From JBBQNR01 sp038330145 (GTDB taxonomy: Bacteria > Actinomycetota > Thermoleophilia > Solirubrobacterales > JBBDJG01): DNA of 10,527 nucleotides. Where the stretch lies: positions 1 to 10,527 of the forward strand of contig JBBQNR010000094.1 of assembly GCA_038330145.1 (NCBI GenBank), written 5' to 3'. Numbering within the stretch: the first letter of the stretch is position 1; each line of letters starts with the position of its first letter. Positions 1 to 5,570 of the stretch are shown piece after piece. The notes under the pieces were generated by a model. The model did no database searches, was not told where the DNA came from, and was given only the letters and a program-made list of their open reading frames with translations. Position numbers and translations under genes: made by a program.

Positions 1-88
1 CGGTATGTGGCCGACCGAGGACGCAGGATGGCGATGATTCGCAGCCGTGTCAGGCGTTGCGGGTGTTTTTGTAAGGGGCTCTAAGGGA
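1..88. other. Left edge, no gene assigned
   Basis: Frame 1 on the plus strand is open from the window edge to a TAA at 82-84, about 27 residues rich in Arg and Cys. Frame 3 is open to a TAA at 72-74. Either could be the tail of an upstream gene, but neither peptide is recognisable. A short T-run at 65-69 follows a weak stem near 43-60 and could be a poor terminator. Nothing firmer can be said. Confidence 0.3.
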
Positions 89-1597
89 CTAGTCGGCGCC
101 CGCGGCATACTCGACGATCGACTTGTCTATCAGCCACTCCACGGGCGCTTTGTCGTCGGTGTAGACGGAGCCGCCCTCGAGGCGTGGCGCGAGACGCGCC
201 GAGGTGGCGGCGGCGAGCGGGCGCAGGTCGAGGTGCAGCGACTGGGTCGCGCGGTCGAGCAGCCGCGCTGAAGCGGGCGCGTCGGTGCCGATCAGGATCG
301 TGTTGGTGTCCTCGCTGGGATCGCGCAGGACAGTTCGGAAGACGTCGGCCATCGTCGCGCTCAGAACCTTCTCCAACCCGTCCTCGCCCCGCGGGTGGCC
401 GACGTTGACGATCACCGCGCCACCCGGTTCGAGCCGGTCCCGCGCCTGCTGGAAGAACTCCCGTGTCGCAAGGTAGAACGGGATGTAGGGCTGCCGGTAG
501 GTGTCGGCCATGATCACGTCGTAGCGGTGATCGGTGCGCCGCAGGTAGGGCCGCGCGTCCTGATGGAACACCTTCATGCGCGGGTTGCGAAGGGCGAACC
601 AGCGCCGGCCGAGCTCGGTCAGCTCGCCGTCGATCTCGACCGCGTCGACCTGGGTGCGCGGGAAGTAGTGCCCGTACGCACGCGCGGTGGTTCCGGCCGC
701 GTTGCCCAGGATCGCGATCCGCCTGGGCGGCGAACGCAGCGCGGCGAACGGCAGCACCAGGAACTCGTCCCAGTAGTCGCGCGTCAGGAACGACCCCGGG
801 CGGTAGAGAGAGTGGATGGCCTGACCCTCGTTGAGCTCGAGCATCCGGTCCCCGTCGTCCTGCTCGACCACGCGGGCGTACTGGTACTGCGTCTCCACCT
901 CCTCCAACACCTTGCCGTCGCTGCCTGCCTTGATGGTGCCGACGGGGATCGCCAGCAGGATCACCAGCGCGGCGGGGACGAGCATCCCACGGCGCCTGGG
1001 CACGCCCAGCACCGCCACCACGGCGCAGGCAAGCGCAAAGGTGAGGAACGTGCGCCGCGTCCCCAGCAGCGGGATCAGCACCAGCGCCGAGCTGAAGGTG
1101 CCGACCAGGCTGCCAACCGTGGAGATGGCGTACAGGCGCCCCGCCACCGTGCCCGCCTCCTCGACGCTCTGGACGGCGAGGCGGATGGCATAGGGCGAGG
1201 CGGCGCCGAGCAGCATCACCGGCGGAGCCACCAGCACCAGCACGGCCACCAGCGATCCCGCGAAGGCGCCCGCTGACACGTTGTCCAGCGCCTCGACCGA
1301 CACGTCCAGGAACGGGTCGGCCACGAACGGGATCAGCCCCACCCCAAGCGCGGCCACCAGCACCAGCGTGCAGAGGCCGGTCCGGTGTGGGTGACGATCC
1401 GCGAAGCGGCCGCCGAGCCAGTACCCGATCGAGAGCGCGACCAGAACGACGCCGATCGTGTTCGCCCACACGATCGTCGACGCCCCGAAGAAGGGCGCCA
1501 TCAGCCGGGCAGCGGCGATCTCGGCGCCGAGCGAGGCCGCCCCGACCACGAACACCAGCAGTCCGAGGGGCGGGAATTCTCTCGAGCGCCGGCGCAC
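89..1597 (-). CDS. Membrane-anchored fused spermidine synthase-like protein
   Basis: This 502-residue protein has an N-terminal membrane half and a C-terminal Rossmann half, the layout of proteins annotated as fused MFS/spermidine synthase. About seven hydrophobic segments are visible at roughly 11-33, 43-62, 74-94, 112-133, 153-179, 183-200 and 205-220. The nucleotide-binding loop is IAILGNAAGTT (294-304), followed by the acidic VEID (320-323), HQDARPYL (345-352) and YDVIMADTY (359-367). The C-terminal YTDDKAPVEWL (479-489) is typical of the family. By family knowledge, the soluble domain resembles aminopropyltransferases that use decarboxylated SAM, but the substrate of membrane-fused members is generally unproven. 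The start is a GTG (1595-1597); no Shine-Dalgarno is visible and no in-frame ATG lies just upstream. GACGAT six bases before the GTG on the minus strand could be a -10 box for a near-leaderless mRNA. It is divergent from bioA with 67 bp between the starts. The family call is firm; the reaction is uncertain. Confidence 0.88.
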   Translation of the reverse strand: MRRRSREFPPLGLLVFVVGAASLGAEIAAARLMAPFFGASTIVWANTIGVVLVALSIGYWLGGRFADRHPHRTGLCTLVLVAALGVGLIPFVADPFLDVSVEALDNVSAGAFAGSLVAVLVLVAPPVMLLGAASPYAIRLAVQSVEEAGTVAGRLYAISTVGSLVGTFSSALVLIPLLGTRRTFLTFALACAVVAVLGVPRRRGMLVPAALVILLAIPVGTIKAGSDGKVLEEVETQYQYARVVEQDDGDRMLELNEGQAIHSLYRPGSFLTRDYWDEFLVLPFAALRSPPRRIAILGNAAGTTARAYGHYFPRTQVDAVEIDGELTELGRRWFALRNPRMKVFHQDARPYLRRTDHRYDVIMADTYRQPYIPFYLATREFFQQARDRLEPGGAVIVNVGHPRGEDGLEKVLSATMADVFRTVLRDPSEDTNTILIGTDAPASARLLDRATQSLHLDLRPLAAATSARLAPRLEGGSVYTDDKAPVEWLIDKSIVEYAAGAD

Positions 1598-1649
1598 GGC
1601 CGTATCGTCGCATCGCCCGCAGGGCCCTGCTTCCGACCTGCCCCGGGGC

Positions 1650-1655
1650 TACGAT
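1650..1655 (+). promoter_or_regulatory. Candidate -10 box for bioA
   Basis: TACGAT fits the actinobacterial TANNNT -10 pattern and ends nine bases before the TTG start of bioA. No Shine-Dalgarno and no clear -35 are seen. Transcription would begin at or within a few bases of the start codon, giving a leaderless or near-leaderless message. This is inference from spacing only. Confidence 0.35.
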
Positions 1656-1664
1656 CGCGGCCCC

Positions 1665-3020
1665 TTGCAAGACGACGATCGCAGCAGTCATCTCTGGCAT
1701 CCGTTCACGCAGATGCGCGGCTGGGCGAGCGAGCAGGCTCCGCAGATCGAGAGCGGCGACGGCGTCTGGCTGACGGACAGCACCGGCCGCCGCTACATCG
1801 ACGGCATCTCGTCGCTCTGGTGCAACGTGCACGGCCATCGCCATCCTTTGATCGATGCCGCGGTGCGCGACCAGCTCGACCGCGTGGCGCACTCGACGAT
1901 GCTCGGGCTCTCGCACCGTCCGGCCGAGCAGCTGGCGGACAGGCTGGTCGAGCTGGCGCCGAAGCCGGCTGCCGCGGAGGCGAGACCACCACTGAGCCGC
2001 GTGTTCTACTCCGACAGCGGGTCCACGGCGGTCGAGATCGCGCTCAAGATGGCCTTTCAGTACTGGCAGCAGGCCGGGCAGGCTGCCGACGCTGCGCCAT
2101 CTCGCACGACCTTCGTCAGCCTCGAGAACGCCTACCACGGCGACACGGTGGGATCGGTGTCGGTGGGCGGCATCGAACTCTTTCACACCCTCTATCGCCC
2201 ACTCCTGTTCGACTCGGTCACGGTGCCGGCCGGCGACGCGGCGGCGCTTGCCGACGCGCTGACAGCCAACGAGCAGCAGGTGGCCGCCGTCGTCGTGGAG
2301 CCGCTGGTTCAGGGCGCCGCCGGGATGCTGCTCCAGCCACCCGGCTACCTGCGGCAGGTGCGCGGGCTCTGCGACAGGCACGACGTCTTCCTGATCTGCG
2401 ACGAGGTGGCAACCGGCTTCGGCCGCACCGGGCGCATGTTCGCCTGTGAGCACGAGCAGGTCGTTCCCGACTTCCTCTGCCTCGCGAAGGGCCTCACCGG
2501 CGGCTATCTGCCGCTGGCCGCCACGCTCACCACCGAGCGCATTCACGACGGCTTCCTGGGCGATCACGAACAGTTCAGGACCTTCTTCCACGGCCACACC
2601 TACACCGGCAACCCACTGGCCTGCGCGGCGGCGCTCGCCACGCTCGACGTTTTCGAGCGGGAGCGCACGCTGGAGCGGCTGGAGTTGAAGATGAAGCTTT
2701 TCGAGCAACTGCTGAGCGACCTCGTCGAACCACTCCCCCACGTCGCAGAGGTGCGGCGTCTTGGCTTCATGTGCGGGATCGAGGTAGCGGCCGACCCGCA
2801 GAGCCAGACTCCCTACCAGCCGGGCGAGCGCATGGGGCACCGCGTGACGCTCGAGGCCCGCGAGCGGGGCGCGATCGTGAGGCCGCTCGGAGACGTCGTC
2901 GTGCTGATGCCGCCGCTGGCGATCGAGGCGGCGGACCTCGAGCAGCTTGTCGAGATGACGGCCGACTCGATCGAGGCAGCGACGGGAGCGGCACTGCACG
3001 CACAGGCCCGCGCGGCCTGA
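1665..3020 (+). CDS. bioA: Adenosylmethionine-8-amino-7-oxononanoate aminotransferase
   Basis: This PLP-dependent class III aminotransferase makes 7,8-diaminopelargonate from 7-keto-8-aminopelargonate, with SAM as amino donor, in biotin synthesis. Diagnostic features are the N-terminal WHPFTQM (residues 11-17), the phosphate-binding YSDSGSTAVE beginning at 115, DEVATGFGRTG with the PLP-ring aspartate at 246, and LAKG with the Schiff-base lysine at 275. These positions are nearly those of the E. coli enzyme (245 and 274). HGHTYTGNPLA follows. The reading frame is open further upstream to an ATG at 1458, but that extension lies inside the opposite gene and is low-complexity. Homology begins at TTG 1665, giving 451 residues, normal for BioA. 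No Shine-Dalgarno is visible; see the -10 candidate at 1650. No bioF, bioD or bioB is present in the window, so the pathway must be completed elsewhere. A repeat begins immediately after the stop. Identification is very secure; the start is probable. Confidence 0.95.
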   Translation: MQDDDRSSHLWHPFTQMRGWASEQAPQIESGDGVWLTDSTGRRYIDGISSLWCNVHGHRHPLIDAAVRDQLDRVAHSTMLGLSHRPAEQLADRLVELAPKPAAAEARPPLSRVFYSDSGSTAVEIALKMAFQYWQQAGQAADAAPSRTTFVSLENAYHGDTVGSVSVGGIELFHTLYRPLLFDSVTVPAGDAAALADALTANEQQVAAVVVEPLVQGAAGMLLQPPGYLRQVRGLCDRHDVFLICDEVATGFGRTGRMFACEHEQVVPDFLCLAKGLTGGYLPLAATLTTERIHDGFLGDHEQFRTFFHGHTYTGNPLACAAALATLDVFERERTLERLELKMKLFEQLLSDLVEPLPHVAEVRRLGFMCGIEVAADPQSQTPYQPGERMGHRVTLEARERGAIVRPLGDVVVLMPPLAIEAADLEQLVEMTADSIEAATGAALHAQARAA

Positions 3021-3021
3021 G

Positions 3022-3076
3022 CTAGTGGGCCCTCGCCGCGCCGTTTCCTGGTGAACGTTCCAGCGAGGCCCATTAG
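3022..3076. repeat. Repeat B1: 55-bp imperfect inverted repeat
   Basis: The outer arms CTAGTGGGCC (3022-3031) and GGCCCATTAG (3067-3076) pair with one G/T wobble, and TCGC/GCGA extends the stem past one bulged C. The element starts one base after the bioA stop codon. Its right half (3041-3076) matches 5158-5193, the right arm of element B2, at 28 of 36 positions in the same orientation, including the core GAACGTTCC. It may also terminate bioA transcription, although there is no T-tract. A possible -10 (TAGCCT, 3074-3079) for the next gene overlaps its right end. Confidence 0.7.
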
Positions 3077-3115
3077 CCTTGTCGGATCGGAGCCCGGTTC
3101 TCCGACCGACTGATC

Positions 3116-3985
3116 GTGGAGCTCGAGGTAGCCAACTGGAACCTAGGCCATGCCTTCGGGGGTCGCTACTCCCCAGAGCGGCAAGGCCAGTACCTGCAGT
3201 CGTTGCCGAAGCGGCCGGTCCTGATCCTGCTCCAGGAGGTAACTCGCAGGGCCTTCCGCACCATCGAGCAGCTGCTGGGCCAGGACTATGAGGTCTTCTT
3301 CACGCTCGACTGTCAGGACGAGCATGACAGCGAGCGGTCGCTGCACGGCTGCGCGGTCCTGGTGGCAAACCGACTACCTGTCCTCGGCGCGGCACGGCTC
3401 TCGCCGCCGGAGCTCGCATCCGTGCCTGATCCGCGCGTCCGTGACCTGGCGCTGTTCGTAGACATCGGCGATGGCGAGCGCGGGCTGACGGCGGCAAGCG
3501 TCCACATCCCCAACGCGCGCGGGCGCGGCCGTCACGAGAGAAAGCGTGAGGCGATACGCGCGATCGCAGGCGCCCTCGGCAAACACCCGACGCGGACGGT
3601 GGTCGGGATCGATGCCAACGGCCCCAAGCAGGACCGCATCAAGGTCGGGGAAAACGTTTATTGGTACGCCGGAAAGCCCAAGGATCGGGACGAGCACCTG
3701 CTGCACGACCCTGAGCGCGCCGAGCACTTGCTTCGTGACGCTTACCGTGTCTACCTCGACCAGCACCCATCCGCCCGCAAGGCACTGGCGCGCAAGCATC
3801 CCGACGGCCCGCTTGCCGTCTCTCACCGCCGCGGCCAGAGCGGCAAGCAGCGGGTCCCGTGCCGCTACGACTTCGTCTTCGTGACACCGGATATGCGGCC
3901 GGAGAGCGTTCGCTACCACGAGCAGACGATGCCGGAGCTGAGCGACCACGCGCTGGTCACCGCACAGCTGCGGCTTCCCGACTGA
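3116..3985 (+). CDS. Endonuclease/exonuclease/phosphatase-fold protein
   Basis: This 289-residue single-domain protein of the EEP (DNase I/APE1-like) superfamily has metal-dependent phosphodiesterase motifs in the expected order. They are ANWNLG (6-11, metal-site Asn), LLQEV with the metal-binding Glu41, ASVHIPN with His130, GIDANG with Asp166 and Asn168, YDFVFVTPD with Asp252, and the terminal SDHALV with the Asp277-His278 pair. All catalytic positions appear intact. The substrate (DNA, RNA, phospholipid or other phosphodiester) cannot be told from sequence. A lysine/arginine-rich insert (about 170-245, GPKQDRIKVGENVYWYAG onward) lies between the DxN and YDF motifs. There is no signal peptide, so it is probably cytoplasmic. 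The GTG start is chosen because the first EEP strand begins within a few residues; no good Shine-Dalgarno is present. It lies 95 bp after bioA on the same strand, but repeat B1 intervenes, so co-transcription is doubtful. Confidence 0.85.
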   Translation: MELEVANWNLGHAFGGRYSPERQGQYLQSLPKRPVLILLQEVTRRAFRTIEQLLGQDYEVFFTLDCQDEHDSERSLHGCAVLVANRLPVLGAARLSPPELASVPDPRVRDLALFVDIGDGERGLTAASVHIPNARGRGRHERKREAIRAIAGALGKHPTRTVVGIDANGPKQDRIKVGENVYWYAGKPKDRDEHLLHDPERAEHLLRDAYRVYLDQHPSARKALARKHPDGPLAVSHRRGQSGKQRVPCRYDFVFVTPDMRPESVRYHEQTMPELSDHALVTAQLRLPD

Positions 3986-3988
3986 CAA

Positions 3989-4054
3989 CTATCTAGCCGG
4001 CTTCGCCGGACGCCTAAAGTCCTGTGAGCCGGCTAACGCCGTCTCTCGTTGTGC
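3989..4054. repeat. Repeat A1: first copy of exact 66-bp tandem repeat
   Basis: This copy is identical base for base to 4055-4120. It starts three bases after the stop codon of the EEP gene. Arms TAGCCGGCT (3994-4002) and AGCCGGCTA (4027-4035) are perfect 9-bp inverted repeats enclosing a smaller hairpin GGAC/GTCC (4008-4011 and 4019-4022) with loop GCCTAAA. An alternative hairpin CCGGC-TTC-GCCGG (3997-4009) uses the same left arm, so the two folds exclude each other. Lying between convergent genes, it may act in termination, but no T-tract follows. It matches no repeat family I know. Confidence 0.9.
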
Positions 4055-4120
4055 CTATCTAGCCGGCTTCGCCGGACGCCTAAAGTCCTGTGAGCCGGCT
4101 AACGCCGTCTCTCGTTGTGC
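4055..4120. repeat. Repeat A2: second copy of exact 66-bp tandem repeat
   Basis: This is a perfect copy of 3989-4054 with no spacer, so the duplication is recent or maintained by conversion. The match runs three further bases (CTA, 4121-4123) and then diverges. It has the same inverted-repeat arms and the same CCTAAAGTCC core as A1. Confidence 0.9.
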
Positions 4121-4125
4121 CTAGC

Positions 4126-4140
4126 GGCGGCGTTGCCGCC
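4126..4140. terminator. GC-rich hairpin downstream of rubredoxin
   Basis: GGCGGC (4126-4131), loop GTT, GCCGCC (4135-4140) form a six-bp all-GC stem four bases beyond the rubredoxin stop codon on the minus strand. There is no T-run, so this is an atypical terminator candidate. It may instead be part of the adjacent repeat block. Confidence 0.4.
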
Positions 4141-4144
4141 GTGA

Positions 4145-4324
4145 TCAGTCCTCGTACGTTTCGAAATCGCGCTTGCGCGCGCCGCAAACCGGACAGAACC
4201 AGTTGTCTGGAATCGCCTCGAACGGCGTGCCGGGAGCGATCCCGCCGTCGGGATCTCCCTCCTCGGGGTCGTAGATGAACCCACACGAGGTGCAGATGTA
4301 CTTCTGTGCGGTTGCCTCAGTCAT
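4145..4324 (-). CDS. Rubredoxin
   Basis: This is a 59-residue one-iron electron-transfer protein of the cytoplasm. Both cysteine knuckles are present: ICTSCG (Cys11, Cys14) and FCPVCG (Cys44, Cys47). Between them lie the classical YDPEEGDPDGGIAPGT loop (18-33) and PDNWFCP, and RDFE follows near the C-terminus. Length is normal for the family (about 52-60). I place the start at ATG 4322-4324. An in-frame ATG at 4337-4339 would add five residues, but it overlaps a good -10 box (TACTAT), so the shorter form is preferred. The frame is open as far upstream as 4885, but that extension is antisense to the Nudix gene and unrelated to rubredoxins. The electron partner is not evident: no rubredoxin reductase, alkane monooxygenase or rubrerythrin lies in the window. 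It is divergent from the Nudix gene and convergent with the EEP gene. Confidence 0.95.
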   Translation of the reverse strand: MTEATAQKYICTSCGFIYDPEEGDPDGGIAPGTPFEAIPDNWFCPVCGARKRDFETYED

Positions 4325-4337
4325 TGCGAGTTCCGGC

Positions 4338-4343
4338 ATAGTA
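4338..4343 (-). promoter_or_regulatory. Candidate -10 box for rubredoxin
   Basis: Read on the minus strand this is TACTAT, five of six bases of TATAAT. It ends 13 bases before the preferred ATG at 4324, giving a predicted 5' leader of only about six or seven bases. No convincing -35 is seen. Only 30 bp separate the rubredoxin and Nudix starts, so the two promoters must overlap. Confidence 0.45.
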
Positions 4344-4354
4344 CGGAAACGTCG

Positions 4355-5023
4355 ATGAACCCGCTGACGCCATCCGACCGCAGGGACGAGCTGAAGGACC
4401 TGGGCCCACCGAGCCTGCCCAGGCCTGCGGCCTCGGTCATCCTGCTGCGCAACGGCGGTCGGCACGATTCGAGGAGCCTCGAGGTGCTGCTCGGCCGCCG
4501 CACGCCTCACGCCAGGTTCATGGCGGACGTCTGGGTCTTCCCCGGGGGAGCGGTCGACCCGCTGGCGTCGGGCGGAGAGCCTCAGGAGACGGACTACCGC
4601 GAGACGGCCGTGCGGGAGCTGGAGGAGGAGGTCGCCGTCACGCTCGACGGCCACGACGGCCTGGTGCCTTTTTCGCGCTGGATCACGCCGGTGGAGGTCA
4701 AGATCAGGTTCGACACCCGCTTCTACCTGGCTGCGGCGCCCGCACACTGCTCGCCGGCCGCCGACGACGAGGAGATCGTCGAGGTGGCCTGGTTCACGCC
4801 CGCCGACGCCCTGGAGCGCCATCTGACCAGCGAGGTGCAGCTCGTCTTTCCCACCATCAAGCAGCTCGAGTCGCTGCGAGAGCATCCCAACGTGGAGCAG
4901 GCCCTCTCCGCCGCCCGCGCGAGCAAGGTGGAGCCAATCCTGCCCAAGCTGACGCTGGTCGACGGAGAGCCGCGCATCCTGCTCCCCGGCGACGCCGGAT
5001 ACGAAGAGGCGAAGATTGAGTAG
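4355..5023 (+). CDS. Nudix hydrolase, NUDT19/CoA-pyrophosphatase-like
   Basis: This 222-residue Nudix-fold hydrolase cleaves a nucleoside-diphosphate-linked substrate. The fold begins at ASVILLRNG (26-34), followed by EVLLGRR (43-49), WVFPGGAVD (60-68) and the metal-binding helix RELEEEVAV (87-95). The Nudix box is atypical: an insertion separates the FPGG strand from the helix, so the usual G-x5-E spacing is lost, and the conserved Gly after the EE pair is Ala94. Enlarged boxes of this type, with the FPGG approach, are seen in NUDT19-like and some CoA diphosphatase proteins, so a CoA or acyl-CoA substrate is my inference. The C-terminal part (about 160-185) is helical and ends in an acidic tail. 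The ATG start at 4355 has GGAAA five bases upstream as a possible ribosome-binding site. The stop is followed almost at once by repeat B2. Confidence 0.85.
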   Translation: MNPLTPSDRRDELKDLGPPSLPRPAASVILLRNGGRHDSRSLEVLLGRRTPHARFMADVWVFPGGAVDPLASGGEPQETDYRETAVRELEEEVAVTLDGHDGLVPFSRWITPVEVKIRFDTRFYLAAAPAHCSPAADDEEIVEVAWFTPADALERHLTSEVQLVFPTIKQLESLREHPNVEQALSAARASKVEPILPKLTLVDGEPRILLPGDAGYEEAKIE

Positions 5024-5025
5024 GG

Positions 5026-5193
5026 CTAGTGGCCCTTCTCAAAACGTTTCACCGGGAACGGCGGCCTCCGGGGCCGCCATGCGGCGTCCTCGGTCGACCC
5101 TGTACTGACCAGTACAGGGTCTCCCTGCGTCCTTGCCTGGCGGCCCCGGGCGCGTCACCGCTCCCTGGCGAACGTTCCGAGAAGGCCCACTAG
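5026..5193. repeat. Repeat B2: 168-bp near-complete inverted repeat
   Basis: The left arm begins CTAGTGGCCCTTCTC (5026-5040) and the right arm ends GAGAAGGCCCACTAG (5179-5193). Pairing continues inward with gaps: AACGTTTCACCGGGAACG (5043-5060) against the 5158-5175 region, CCGGGGCCGCC (5068-5078) perfectly against GGCGGCCCCGG (5139-5149), and GACCCTGTACT (5096-5106) perfectly against AGTACAGGGTC (5111-5121) around a GACC loop. The whole could fold as one long hairpin. It fills the space between two convergent genes, and its last CTAG overlaps the TAG stop of the DUF779 gene. It resembles a MITE in shape or a strong bidirectional terminator. No transposase is present and no target-site duplication is obvious. 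Confidence 0.8.
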
Positions 5194-5516
5194 ACCGCAG
5201 GCAGCCGCTCCAGCACGAAGCGGTAGCCGATCTCGGCCTCGCAGGAGAAGCTGTCGGGCTGCGGGTCGTCGCGAGCATCGACGACCACCTCCATGCCGTC
5301 GAACGAGCGCGAGAGGCGCTCGTCGATGAAGATCGCAATGCCGTCCACGGTGCCCACCCGCTGCTCGTTGGGTCCAGGCAGGTAGTCGGCGAACAGGTAG
5401 GGAGCCGTCGAGTCGCAGCAGCCGTTGCCGATCACGAGCGCCAGCTCACCCTCACGCTCGGCTCGCACGCGGTCGAGCACCTGCCGGGCGACGTCGGTCA
5501 CTTGCACGCTGGTCAC
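5190..5516 (-). CDS. DUF779 family protein
   Basis: This protein of about 108 residues belongs to the DUF779 family (COG3564), small proteins often encoded beside aldehyde dehydrogenases. Visible hallmarks are the GNGCCDSTAP motif with adjacent Cys33-Cys34, the following VDGIAIFID strand, and the C-terminal ...EIGYRFVLERL. Function is unknown; the twin cysteines suggest metal binding or redox, which is inference. The frame is open upstream to 5930, but that part is antisense to the next gene. Two GTG starts are credible. The one at 5516 gives 108 residues with a possible -10 (CATACT) 13 bases before it. The one at 5507 gives 105 residues with GGAAGG nine bases upstream. An aldehyde dehydrogenase lies about 1.1 kb away on the same strand, separated by an opposite-strand gene. 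The gene's stop codon is embedded in the end of repeat B2. Confidence 0.82.
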   Translation of the reverse strand: MTSVQVTDVARQVLDRVRAEREGELALVIGNGCCDSTAPYLFADYLPGPNEQRVGTVDGIAIFIDERLSRSFDGMEVVVDARDDPQPDSFSCEAEIGYRFVLERLPAV

Positions 5517-5570
5517 CCTTCCAGTATCCAGTATGGGCCAGTGTCCCATCCAGCCATCCACACCCACTAG

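Noticed and set aside
1458..1664. Upstream ATG start for bioA
   Set aside because: It would overlap the divergent gene by about 140 bases and add 69 low-complexity residues absent from BioA proteins.
81..2999. A 972-codon open frame on the minus strand across bioA and the spermidine-synthase-like gene
   Set aside because: It is antisense to bioA and out of frame with the real minus-strand gene. Its translation is Arg/Ala/Gly-rich with no recognisable domain, as expected from GC-rich shadow frames.
3989..4120. CRISPR array or integron attC site for the tandem repeat
   Set aside because: There are only two copies with no unique spacers, and the expected attC core sites (GTTRRRY and RYYYAAC) are not present in the right arrangement.
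4325..4885. N-terminal extension of the rubredoxin frame
   Set aside because: It is antisense to the Nudix gene and rubredoxins are about 55 residues; the extension shows no domain.
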